From Conyzicola nivalis_A (GTDB lineage: Bacteria; Actinomycetota; Actinomycetes; Actinomycetales; Microbacteriaceae): DNA of 64,000 nt. This document shows, piece after piece, positions 18,222 to 25,694 of this stretch. The position numbers were made by a program, and so were the translations under genes. A model generated the notes under the pieces. It searched no databases, was not told where the DNA came from, and saw nothing but the letters and a program-made list of their open reading frames with translations. How positions within the stretch are numbered: the stretch's first letter is position 1; each line of letters opens with the position of its first letter. Location: NCBI RefSeq assembly GCF_040548875.1, contig NZ_JBEPSJ010000005.1, positions 267,025 to 331,024 on the forward strand, in the 5' to 3' direction.

Positions 18222-19649
18222 CTATCTCCCGACGATTCCGGTGCGATTGATGAGGGTGTCGAGCATCTCGTCGACGCTGGTCATGAGCCGGGCGGCCGCG
18301 TTGTACGCGGTCTGGAAGGCCACCAACTGGATGTTCTCCTCGTCGACGTCGACGGAGGCGTTGGAGAGCTGGTTGCCCACCGCCGACTTGGTGGAGAGGT
18401 CGGCGAGGTTCGACTGCTGCAGGCCCGTCCTGGCGGCCACGGCGATTCCGGTCACAATCGCAGACCAGCTCTTGTCGGGCGAGTCGACCGCCTTGCCGAG
18501 CGCTGCGATGGCCGCCGCGATCGATCCGTCGGCTCCGCCGGCGCCCGGCTTCGCTGTCGCGATCCCGTCTTTGTCGGTGGGGATGACGGTCAGGCCGAGG
18601 GCGGCTGGGCCGACCGCGTCGACGGCGAAGAAGTCGAGCCCTGTGGTGACCCCGTCGGCCAGCGTTCCGGTGCGGTGCACGGCGTTGACCTTGTCGGCGA
18701 TCTCCCGCGCGAACACGTTGTACTGGTTGGCAGCCTCGGCGAGCGCGCCGCCGGTGCCGGTGCCGTTCGCGGCGGCGAGGGTGGACAGCGCACCGGCGAT
18801 CTCGCCCCCGTCGAGGGTGACGGGCACGCCGGGCCGCGTGACCCAGGTGAGCCTGACCGGGTCTCCGGCTGCCCCGACCATGGCCGGGGTGCCGGAGACA
18901 GCGACGGCGTACGACTTGTCACCCGAGACGAGGGTGTTGCCTCCGACGAGTACCTCGGCCGTGCCATCCGGCATGTTCCGTACCGTGGCGCCCGTGAGAG
19001 TGGAGATCGTCGTGGTGAGCAGATTGCGCTGGTCGATGAGCTCGTTGGCAGAGGATCCGGCCGCGAGAGTCGATCGGATGAGGCCGTTGAGCCCCGCGAC
19101 CTGTTCGGCGGCGGAGTTGAGCTCTGCCGCCATGCCGACCGTCTGGGTGCGCAGCTGGGTCCACTGGTTGTCGACGGCGGTGTAGCCGACGGCGATCTGG
19201 CCGGCGAGCGCCTTCGACTCCTGGATCAGTACCGCGGCGCCCGCGGCATCGCCCGTCTTCATCGAGACAGCGGTCCAGGCGTTCCAGACGTTGGACAACT
19301 GCGCGGAGATGCCGTTCTTGCTGGGTTCGTTGAGCGACGCCTGAAGTGTGGTGAGCTCGTTGGCGCGCACCCCCCAGTACCCGCTAGCCGCGGCGGTCGT
19401 GCGCACCTTCGCGTCTAGGAAGGTGTCGCCGAGCCGCTGGACTCCGGTGACCGAGACGCCCTGGCCGACCTGGATCTGGCCCATGAGCGGGCCGACCTGG
19501 GCCAGCGACCCCGAGGCGCCCTGCACGGAACGCTGCCTGGTGTACCCCTCGGTGTTCATGTTGAGCATGTTCTGGCCGACGACGTCGATGCCGTGTCTGG
19601 CCGCGACCAGTCCGGTGTAGGCGGCGTTCAGCCCGCTGAATGTGCTCAT
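18222..19649 (-). CDS. flgK: Flagellar hook-associated protein FlgK (HAP1)
   Basis: 475 residues. It starts with TFSGLNAAYTGLVAARHGID and the rod/hook motif NMLNMNTEGYTRQ, and ends with AFQTAYNAAARLMTSVDEML, the matching C-terminal helix. These ends are diagnostic for FlgK. It caps the hook and connects it through FlgL to the filament. It is preceded by flgN, its likely export chaperone, 11 bp upstream on the same strand. The length is within the usual range for FlgK of Gram-positive bacteria. Confidence 0.95.
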   Translation of the reverse strand: MSTFSGLNAAYTGLVAARHGIDVVGQNMLNMNTEGYTRQRSVQGASGSLAQVGPLMGQIQVGQGVSVTGVQRLGDTFLDAKVRTTAAASGYWGVRANELTTLQASLNEPSKNGISAQLSNVWNAWTAVSMKTGDAAGAAVLIQESKALAGQIAVGYTAVDNQWTQLRTQTVGMAAELNSAAEQVAGLNGLIRSTLAAGSSANELIDQRNLLTTTISTLTGATVRNMPDGTAEVLVGGNTLVSGDKSYAVAVSGTPAMVGAAGDPVRLTWVTRPGVPVTLDGGEIAGALSTLAAANGTGTGGALAEAANQYNVFAREIADKVNAVHRTGTLADGVTTGLDFFAVDAVGPAALGLTVIPTDKDGIATAKPGAGGADGSIAAAIAALGKAVDSPDKSWSAIVTGIAVAARTGLQQSNLADLSTKSAVGNQLSNASVDVDEENIQLVAFQTAYNAAARLMTSVDEMLDTLINRTGIVGR

Positions 19650-19660
19650 CGTTGGTCCTC

Positions 19661-20146
19661 TTACAGCTTCAGGTCGAACATTCGGGCAGACGCCGACGAC
19701 GTTTCAGCGACGCCATTGGCGTCGTAGGTTCCGCTGGCGGTTGCGCCGTTCGCCATCGACTCCTGGGCGGAGCGGATGGCGGTGCGGAGGTATTGCAGGT
19801 TCAGGTCGCGCAGCTCTTGGATCTCACGCGTCAGGGCGGTCATCGCGACGAGATGGGCGGTGAGGATGTCGCGCCAGCTGTCATCCGTCGAATGCACCGT
19901 GAGCTCGCGCAGCGTGGAGTTCTCGTCGACGCCCCAGTCTTCGGCGAGGCTCGACACCTCGAGGGAGCGTGCGAGGCCGGCGGTGCGCAGCTTCTGCATC
20001 ACCTGCTCGACCTCCTGCGTCGCGTACTGCAACCAGCGGGCCTTGCCCGACGTCAGCAGCAGCTGCTCTTCGGTGAGTTTGAAAACGAGCAGTTCGAGCA
20101 GTTCGCGCTCTCGCCACAGGGACGCCGACAGTTCATGTGTGCCCAT
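19661..20146 (-). CDS. flgN: FlgN-like flagellar export chaperone
   Basis: 161 residues, almost entirely helical (ELSASLWRERELLELLVFKL, QYATQEVEQVMQKLRTAG, LTREIQELRDLNLQYLRTAI), as expected for FlgN, which binds the C-termini of FlgK and FlgL before export. Its position directly before flgK-flgL supports the call. A sigma-28-type promoter lies at 20226-20253, giving a leader of about 70 nt. A second putative promoter with the shared CTGCCCCC site lies further upstream. Confidence 0.85.
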   Translation of the reverse strand: MGTHELSASLWRERELLELLVFKLTEEQLLLTSGKARWLQYATQEVEQVMQKLRTAGLARSLEVSSLAEDWGVDENSTLRELTVHSTDDSWRDILTAHLVAMTALTREIQELRDLNLQYLRTAIRSAQESMANGATASGTYDANGVAETSSASARMFDLKL

Positions 20147-20225
20147 GACGGTGTGCCCTCTCTGCGTATCGGCGGTGCACCTCCAGAAGGATCTTCGAGT
20201 GATCCAGGGTCCGCGTCGAGATTAA

Positions 20226-20253
20226 CTTTCGGCAACGGCTACACCGCCGTTAG
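20226..20253 (-). promoter_or_regulatory. Sigma-28 (FliA-type) promoter for flgN-flgK-flgL-fliW
   Basis: On the - strand, CTAA (20250-20253) and GCCGAAAG (20226-20233) are separated by exactly 16 bp, as in the four other promoters of this set. The -10 has AA where the others have TA. Confidence 0.75.
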
Positions 20254-20309
20254 GGAGAACTACAAGAAAGTTTCCCGGAATCATGCGGAAGTGCCCGAAT
20301 TCGGTGAAA

Positions 20310-20355
20310 CCCGTACGGGGGAACCCCGTTCGAGGGGTCCTCGCTTTGGGGGCAG
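20310..20355 (-). promoter_or_regulatory. Putative activator site plus -10-like box upstream of flgN
   Basis: On the - strand, CTGCCCCCAAAGCGAGG (20339-20355) matches the element of the exopolysaccharide promoters. TACGGG (20310-20315) begins 40 nt after its first base. It is the weakest of the four because the -10 lacks a final T. It could instead serve fliA on the other strand. Confidence 0.4.
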
Positions 20356-20524
20356 ACCAACACTGAGGGATCGTCCACGACCGCGGATACAGTTCCAATT
20401 ACCCGAACAACCGCGTGTTTACCCTGGCCCGCACCGCAACACATTTACGTCCAGAAAACTGCGTAAGACCGCGCTCACCGCGATCCTGCGCGCAGCCAGA
20501 AATACCGCTGACGGGGGTCACGCT

Positions 20525-21337
20525 GTGGAACGACACGAACGCAACGCGCTGGTGGTGGAGAACCTGCCGCTCGTCGGATACCTCGTATCCGAGACGTGGG
20601 CCAAGGCCCGCCACCTCTCTCGAGACGACCTCGCCTCCGCCGGGGCGCTCGCCCTCATCTCGTCGGCCGACAGCTTCAACGCCGAGCTCGGCATCCCGTT
20701 CGGCGCATTCGCCCGCCGCCGCATCATCGGCGCCTTCGCCGACGAGATGCGCTCCAGCGACTGGGCCACCCGGGGCGCCCGCCGCCGCATCAAGGACACC
20801 CTCGCGGTCCAGGACTCCCTGTCGTCCGCCCTCGGCCGCAAGCCGCGGGTCGAGGAGGTCGCCGCAGCGCTCGGCGTCGACGTCGAGTCGGCCGCGGCCG
20901 GCATCGCGGACGCCTCCCGAGTCGTGGTCGCGATCGACGAGACGGTGGCCGAGGTCCTGGTCGCCGAGTCGGCCTTGCCCGAAGAGACCCTGCTCTCGGC
21001 CGAGCGCCTCTCCTACCTGCACGCGGCGGTCGACGCACTGCCCGAGAAGATGCGCGCCGTCATCTCCGCCGTCTACTTCGACGACAAGAGCGTCAAGGAG
21101 ATCGCCGAGGAGTCGGGCATCACCCACTCCGCCGTCTCCCAGCTGCGCTCAGAGGCGGTGCGCCTGCTGCGCGACGGCCTCGAGACGCACTACTCGGACA
21201 GCGTGGCCGAGTACACGCCGACCTCGCGCATCGCAGTCTCCAGCCGCAGCGCCTACCTCGCCCGCATGGCCGAGCACGCGATGGCGACCTCGGTGCGCGA
21301 CCGCGGCGTCGTGCACACCGAGGCCGCGGCATCCTGA
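20525..21337 (+). CDS. fliA: RNA polymerase sigma factor FliA/WhiG-type (sigma-28)
   Basis: 270 residues from GTG 20525, which has GGGGG 7 bp upstream. Region 2: NLPLVGYLVSETWAKARHLS, LASAGALALISSADSF, FGAFARRRIIGAFADEMRSS. Region 3: SALGRKPRVEEVAAALGV. Region 4: LPEKMRAVISAVYFDDKSVKEIAEESGITHSAVSQL in overlapping parts. This order is that of FliA/WhiG sigma factors. It would recognise the CTAA-N16-GCCGATAG promoters found before fliC, flgB, flbD, fliM and flgN. The tail (about 40 residues after region 4) is longer than usual. No FlgM anti-sigma gene is visible in the window. Confidence 0.92.
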   Translation: MERHERNALVVENLPLVGYLVSETWAKARHLSRDDLASAGALALISSADSFNAELGIPFGAFARRRIIGAFADEMRSSDWATRGARRRIKDTLAVQDSLSSALGRKPRVEEVAAALGVDVESAAAGIADASRVVVAIDETVAEVLVAESALPEETLLSAERLSYLHAAVDALPEKMRAVISAVYFDDKSVKEIAEESGITHSAVSQLRSEAVRLLRDGLETHYSDSVAEYTPTSRIAVSSRSAYLARMAEHAMATSVRDRGVVHTEAAAS

Positions 21338-21362
21338 GCCTTAAAAAAATCTTCTCTCGCGC

Positions 21363-21390
21363 CTAACGCCGTCCGGCGGGCGGCCGATAG
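21363..21390 (+). promoter_or_regulatory. Sigma-28 promoter for fliC
   Basis: CTAA (21363-21366), 16 bp, GCCGATAG (21383-21390). The start codon lies 62 bp downstream. AAATCTTC at 21347-21354 precedes it and recurs before the flgB promoter. Confidence 0.85.
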
Positions 21391-21451
21391 CTAGAAGTGT
21401 CAGCCCATGGATGGGCCGATGCAGCCAAACCCAATCACGGAGGAAAACATC

Positions 21452-22297
21452 ATGGGTATGCAGATCAACACCAACATTTCGGCACTCAACTCGTACCGGA
21501 ACCTGTCCAACACGCAGAACGACCTGTCGAAGTCGCTGGAGAAGCTTTCCAGCGGCCTCCGCATCAACCGCGCAGCGGACGATGCAGCCGGTCTTGCTAT
21601 CTCCGAGGGCCTGCGCTCGCAGGTCGGTGGCCTCAAGGTCGCGGCTCGCAACGCTCAGGATGGCATCTCCGTCATCCAGACCGCTGAAGGTGCGCTCACC
21701 GAGGTCCACTCCATCCTCCAGCGCGTTCGTGACCTCGCCGTCCAGGCCGGTAACGACTCGAACAACGCCGACTCGCGTGCACACATCAAGACGGAGTCCG
21801 ACGCACTGGGCGCCGAACTGACGCGTATCGCCACGTCGACGAAGTTCAACGGCATCAGCCTCCTCACCGGTGCGACCTCCGGTTCGGGTGCCGGCTCGCT
21901 GAGCTTCCAGGTCGGCGCCGAGGGTGGAGCAGACAACCAGATCGTCGTCAGCCTCACCGGTGCAGACACCACCGCGGTCGGAACCGCTGTCGCGGCACTC
22001 ACCTACGACACCGCGGCCAACGCCGCGTCGTCGATCACGGCGATCGACGCGCAGATCAAGAACATCTCGACCGCGCGTGCCGGTCTCGGTGCGGTTCAGA
22101 ACCGTTTCGAGTCGACGATCAACTCGCTCAACGTCTCGGCGGAGAACCTCACCGCTGCGGAGTCGCGCATCCGCGACACCGACATGGCGTCGGAGATGGT
22201 CAGCTACACCCGCTCGAACATCCTGTCGCAGGCCGGCACCGCGATGCTCGCGCAGGCGAACCAGTCCAACCAGGGCGTACTCCAGCTTCTCCAGTAA
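21452..22297 (+). CDS. fliC: Flagellin
   Basis: 281 residues. Conserved D0/D1 ends are present: MQINTNISALNSYRNLSNTQ, RINRAADDAAGLAISEGLRS, DGISVIQTAEGALTEVHSIL at the N side, and RFESTINSLNVSAENLTAAE plus SQAGTAMLAQANQSNQGVLQ at the C side. The central variable domain is very short, so this is a near-minimal flagellin. The start at 21452 has GGAGG 7-11 bp upstream. The leader between the sigma-28 promoter and this ribosome site (ATCACGGAGGA) is where a CsrA protein would bind if the FliW-CsrA switch operates. A terminator follows. Confidence 0.97.
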   Translation: MGMQINTNISALNSYRNLSNTQNDLSKSLEKLSSGLRINRAADDAAGLAISEGLRSQVGGLKVAARNAQDGISVIQTAEGALTEVHSILQRVRDLAVQAGNDSNNADSRAHIKTESDALGAELTRIATSTKFNGISLLTGATSGSGAGSLSFQVGAEGGADNQIVVSLTGADTTAVGTAVAALTYDTAANAASSITAIDAQIKNISTARAGLGAVQNRFESTINSLNVSAENLTAAESRIRDTDMASEMVSYTRSNILSQAGTAMLAQANQSNQGVLQLLQ

Positions 22298-22313
22298 CCT
22301 CGGTTAGCTAGTC

Positions 22314-22374
22314 AACGCCCGGCGGTTCGATAAGGGAACTGGACGTCTCTATTCGACGCCGCCGGGCGTTTTTT
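22314..22374 (+). terminator. Intrinsic terminator after fliC
   Basis: A 12-bp stem (22314-22325 with 22359-22370) with a 33-nt loop is followed by a T run to 22374. It insulates the highly expressed flagellin mRNA from fliD. Confidence 0.9.
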
Positions 22375-22420
22375 CATCCCCGCACTTCCATCAGTCCAGC
22401 AGCAGAGGAGAGAACACGTC

Positions 22421-23779
22421 ATGGCTGGACTGCCCGGACTCGGAAGCGGTTATCCGACCACAGAGCTCATCGAGAAGCTCATGGCACTCGACACCAGGTC
22501 GCAGACGCTCATCAAGAACAAGGTCACGAGCAACACGACCACGTCGACGGCCCTGCAGGAGCTCAACACCAAGATCGCGGCATTCGGCGCCCTCGCCGGC
22601 AAGCTGAGCAAGCCCACCGACCTCGACAACCTCACCGCCACCGTCTCGGGACCCGGCGCTACCGCGACCGTGGGAATCGGCGCCGTCGCCGGACAGATCG
22701 ACGTCGTCGTCGGAGCGCTGGCCGCATCGCAGTCCACCGTCACCGGTCTCAAGACCGCCTGGTCGGGATCGGTCATCACCATCGTCGGCGCCACGGGCAC
22801 CCCCGTCGAACTCACCGCCGCGTCGAACTCTCTCGACGACATCGCGAAGGCGGTCAACGCGTCTGCCACGGGCGTCACCGCGACCAAGGTCGCCGCGGGC
22901 GTCGACGGGGCCGGCGTACCCCAGTTCCGCCTGCAGTTCACCGGCAGAGAGACCGGCGCCGCGAACGCGTTCACCGTTCGCGAAGGTACGGCTGCCGCGG
23001 GCACCGACGTGATGACGCAGCCGGGCGCGGCAACGGTGCGCCAGGCATCCGACGCCCGAGTCACCCTCTGGGCCGGTACGCCCGCCGAGCAGGTGCTCAC
23101 CTCGAAGAGCAACACCTTCGCCGAGCTTCTCCCCGGAGTCGCAGTTACGGTCACCGCCGTCGCGGCGACTCCCGTCACGATCACGGTCGGACGCAACGCA
23201 GAGAAGACCACCGAGTCGGTCAAGAACCTCATCGCCGGACTCACCGACGCACTGGCTTTCATCTCGACCCGAACCGTCGCCGTGTCGAGCGTCGACGCCG
23301 AGGGCAAGCCGTACACCTCGGGCGGCGCCTTCACCGGCGACCGCACCGTGCGCGACGCCAGCCAGAAACTGCTGGCCGCCGCATCGGCGCCGATCAACGG
23401 GGTCTCCCCGTCGGAGTACGGCATCACGATCACGAAGACCGGCACGATGGAGTTCGACGCCGACAAGTTCGCGGCCGCGCTAGCGAAAGACCCCGTGGCG
23501 ACCCAGGCCGCCGTCGCCGAGATCGCGACCAGGATCGGCGCCGCGACGGAGAGCATCTCGAACAAGACCACCGGAACCCTCACCTCGAGGATCACCGGCC
23601 AGGAGACCACCATCAAATCCCTCAAAGAAGAGGTCACGAAGTGGGACGACCGTCTGGCCACCCGCCGGGCGAACCTCGAGCGCTACTACACCGCCTTCGA
23701 GGTCAGCATGGGCAAGCTCAACGCACAGATGACGTGGCTGACCGACCAGGTCAACGCGCTGAACGCATCGAAGGACTGA
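22421..23779 (+). CDS. fliD: Flagellar filament cap protein FliD (HAP2)
   Basis: 452 residues. It begins with GLPGLGSGYPTTELIEKLMA, a variant of the FliD N-terminal GLxSGLDxxxIVxxLM pattern, and ends with RRANLERYYTAFEVSMGKLN and TWLTDQVNALNASKD, the FliD C-terminal coiled coil. Internal TVTGLKTAWSGSVITIVG text fits the FliD core. It caps the filament tip and helps flagellin fold outside the cell. AGAGGAGAG precedes the ATG. fliS follows after 2 bp. Confidence 0.95.
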   Translation: MAGLPGLGSGYPTTELIEKLMALDTRSQTLIKNKVTSNTTTSTALQELNTKIAAFGALAGKLSKPTDLDNLTATVSGPGATATVGIGAVAGQIDVVVGALAASQSTVTGLKTAWSGSVITIVGATGTPVELTAASNSLDDIAKAVNASATGVTATKVAAGVDGAGVPQFRLQFTGRETGAANAFTVREGTAAAGTDVMTQPGAATVRQASDARVTLWAGTPAEQVLTSKSNTFAELLPGVAVTVTAVAATPVTITVGRNAEKTTESVKNLIAGLTDALAFISTRTVAVSSVDAEGKPYTSGGAFTGDRTVRDASQKLLAAASAPINGVSPSEYGITITKTGTMEFDADKFAAALAKDPVATQAAVAEIATRIGAATESISNKTTGTLTSRITGQETTIKSLKEEVTKWDDRLATRRANLERYYTAFEVSMGKLNAQMTWLTDQVNALNASKD

Positions 23780-23781
23780 CG

Positions 23782-24222
23782 ATGACGATGTACGCCAACA
23801 CCAAGCAGCAGCGCGACCGCTACGCGGCCGACGCGATCATGTCGGCCTCGCCGATGCGGCTGCTCACGATGCTCTACGACCGCCTGCTGCTCGACCTCGA
23901 CCGCGCCGAGAAGGCGCACGAGACGAAGTCGTGGGCCGTGGCATCCACCAACCTGCTGCACGCGCAGGACATCGTCACCGAGCTCACCTCGTCGCTCAAG
24001 GTCGACGCGTGGGACGGCGGCGACCGCCTGCTCGCCCTCTACAACTACGTCGCCGGCGCACTCATCGACGCCAACGTGAAGCGCGACACCGAGCGCATCC
24101 GCGAGAGCATCGAACTGCTCGAGCCGCTGCGCCAGGCCTGGCACGAGGCCTCAATGCAGCTCACGGCGACCCAGCCGGCCGCTCCCCGTCCCGCCAGCGG
24201 CGGGATGCTCGGCGTTGCCTGA
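23782..24222 (+). CDS. fliS: Flagellin export chaperone FliS
   Basis: 146 residues. AYADAIMSASPMRLLTMLYD-like text (read here as RYAADAIMSASPMRLLTMLY), DLDRAEKA, SWAVASTNLLHAQDIVTELT and LYNYVAGALIDANVKRD match FliS throughout. FliS binds the flagellin C-terminus in the cytoplasm and keeps it unfolded for export. It starts 2 bp after fliD. The Pro/Ala tail after residue 128 is not conserved in the family. Confidence 0.95.
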   Translation: MTMYANTKQQRDRYAADAIMSASPMRLLTMLYDRLLLDLDRAEKAHETKSWAVASTNLLHAQDIVTELTSSLKVDAWDGGDRLLALYNYVAGALIDANVKRDTERIRESIELLEPLRQAWHEASMQLTATQPAAPRPASGGMLGVA

Positions 24223-24226
24223 GTCG

Positions 24227-24526
24227 ATGCGGCAGTACGACAGCTGGGCCGAGGTCATGGCCGAGCTGGAGCTCTCGGTCGAGACGGCCTCGAACACCGA
24301 CGGGGCGACGGATGCCGCGGCGCACGTCGCCTGGACGCCGCCGACCCACCTCGGGCCGCTGCCGCTCCACCTGCGCGACCAGGCAGAACGGCTGCTCCTC
24401 GACCAGCGCGAGTCGATCCGCAATCTCGAGGAGATGCACCGCGAGACGGGCCGCCACCTCGCGGCCGTGCGCTCCGTGCCACGCCAGGCCGACGGCCAGT
24501 CGGTCTACCTCGACGTCTCGGGCTGA
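24227..24526 (+). CDS. Small flagellar-locus protein, FliT-like position
   Basis: 99 residues from ATG 24227; a TTG at 24215 overlapping fliS is an alternative. An acidic N-terminal helix (YDSWAEVMAELELSVETAS) is followed by a basic helix (LRDQAERLLLDQRESIRNLE, HRETGRHLAAVRSVPR). It sits directly after fliS, where other bacteria have fliT, and its two-helix makeup would suit a chaperone, but no specific FliT motif is seen. It ends just before the flgB promoter. Confidence 0.6.
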   Translation: MRQYDSWAEVMAELELSVETASNTDGATDAAAHVAWTPPTHLGPLPLHLRDQAERLLLDQRESIRNLEEMHRETGRHLAAVRSVPRQADGQSVYLDVSG

Positions 24527-24547
24527 CAGAAATCTTCGCCGAGTCTC

Positions 24548-24575
24548 CTAACGGGAAATCGGTTGCAGCCGATAG
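24548..24575 (+). promoter_or_regulatory. Sigma-28 promoter for the flgB-fliK-flgDE operon
   Basis: CTAA (24548-24551), 16 bp, GCCGATAG (24568-24575), followed by CTAG as at fliC. AAATCTTC occurs at 24530-24537. The flgB GTG lies 81 bp downstream of the -10. Confidence 0.85.
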
Positions 24576-24655
24576 CTAGTCAGTGAGAGCACGGATTGCT
24601 CACCATCAGGCCACGGATCGGCCGCTTCGTTTCTTGTCATGAGAAGACGGACTCT

Positions 24656-24997
24656 GTGCTCGAATCTGTTACTTCCGCTGCGCTCAGCAGCGCGCTCGAC
24701 GGCCTGGCCCTGCGGCAGCGCACGATCGCGACGAACATCGCGAACGTGAACACCCCCGGCTACACCTCGCGCCGAGTGCTCTTCGAAGACGCCCTCGCGA
24801 AGTCGGTCGACGCCGGCAGCGGCGACATCGAGGCGGTCACCGCCCGATCGCTCGAGCCCACCCGCCTCGACGGCAACAACGTGAACCTCGACACCGAGAC
24901 GCTCTCGAACGTCGACACCGTGCTCCGCTTCCAGTTCGCCAGCCAAGCGATCGGCGGCCAGTTCTCGTCCCTCCGCACCGCGATGAAGACCAACTGA
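24656..24997 (+). CDS. flgB: Flagellar basal-body rod protein FlgB
   Basis: 113 residues from GTG 24656. The rod motif TIATNIANVNTPGYTSRRVL is clear, preceded by SALDGLALRQR, and the C-terminus has FQFASQAIGGQFSSLRTAMK. FlgB forms the proximal rod just above the MS ring. It is the first gene of a long operon through flgE and its stop shares one base with the flgC start (TGATG). The ribosome site before the GTG is weak. Confidence 0.93.
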   Translation: MLESVTSAALSSALDGLALRQRTIATNIANVNTPGYTSRRVLFEDALAKSVDAGSGDIEAVTARSLEPTRLDGNNVNLDTETLSNVDTVLRFQFASQAIGGQFSSLRTAMKTN

Positions 24998-25389
24998 TGA
25001 CGTTCGACGCGATCGGCATCGCCGGCACCGGGCTCACCCTGCACCGCAAGTGGCTCGACGCGGTCTCCGACAACCTCGCCAACATCAACACCGTCAAGCC
25101 CACCGACGGAGAGGCCTTCCGCGCCCGTTACGTCGTCGCCCAGGAGGGCGAGGGCACCACCGGTGTCTACGTCGCCGGCGCGGCATACGGATCGGCCGAG
25201 GGCCGCATGGTCTACGAACCGGCCCACCCCCTCGCCGACGAGGAGGGCTACGTGCGCTACCCCGACATCGACCTCGCCTCGCAGATGGGCCAGCTCATCA
25301 TGGCCCAGCGGGGCTACCAGGCGAACGCGGCGGTCGTCGACCGCGCTAAAGAGACGTATCAGGCAGCACTCCAGATCGGACGCAACTAA
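24997..25389 (+). CDS. flgC: Flagellar basal-body rod protein FlgC
   Basis: 130 residues. FDAIGIAGTGLTLHRKWLD, the rod motif variant SDNLANINTVKPTDGEAFRA, and a C-terminal YPDIDLASQMGQLIMAQRGY plus QANAAVVDRAKETYQ are diagnostic. FlgC builds the proximal rod with FlgB and FliE. The start and stop overlap flgB and fliE by one base each, so the three rod genes are translationally coupled. Confidence 0.95.
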   Translation: MTFDAIGIAGTGLTLHRKWLDAVSDNLANINTVKPTDGEAFRARYVVAQEGEGTTGVYVAGAAYGSAEGRMVYEPAHPLADEEGYVRYPDIDLASQMGQLIMAQRGYQANAAVVDRAKETYQAALQIGRN

Positions 25390-25694
25390 TGGACCCGCTC
25401 GCAATAACCTCGGTGCAGGGAACGACCGGCACCGGCTATGTCCCGAACGTCGGTGGAGTCCAGTCCACCGACGGTTCGAGCTTCGCGGCCTCCCTAACGG
25501 GAGCCGTCGACAACGTGCAGCAGCTGCAGAACACGTCGAACGAGCTCGCCATCAAGGCCGTGACCGGCGACCTCGAAGACATCCACAACGCGACCCTCGC
25601 CTCGACGCGGGCCGCCGTCACCCTCGAACTCGTCGCCGCCGTGCGTAACAAGGGCATCGACGCGTTCAGCGAGATCATGCGGATGCAGGCCTGA
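25389..25694 (+). CDS. fliE: Flagellar hook-basal body protein FliE
   Basis: 101 residues. The C-terminal two thirds (SFAASLTGAVDNVQQLQNTS, AIKAVTGDLEDIHNATLAST, VTLELVAAVRNKGIDAFSEI) match FliE, the adaptor between the MS ring and the rod. The N-terminus is short and Gly/Thr-rich. The ATG overlaps the flgC stop (TAATG) and its own stop overlaps fliF (TGATG). Confidence 0.95.
   Translation: MDPLAITSVQGTTGTGYVPNVGGVQSTDGSSFAASLTGAVDNVQQLQNTSNELAIKAVTGDLEDIHNATLASTRAAVTLELVAAVRNKGIDAFSEIMRMQA

Larger units (their letters stand above)
20147..20524. other. Divergent regulatory region between flgN and fliA
   Basis: 378 bp without a convincing gene. It holds a sigma-28 promoter for flgN (20226-20253), the putative activator site and -10 (20310-20355), and several G/C palindromes around 20311-20336. 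On the + strand I see no clear sigma-70 promoter for fliA, so how fliA is switched on is open; the activator site is a candidate. Confidence 0.6.

Noticed and set aside
20166..20193. A second GCCGATAC box on the - strand nearer to flgN.
   Set aside because: Sixteen bp upstream reads GATC instead of CTAA, whereas the full match at 20226-20253 is close by.
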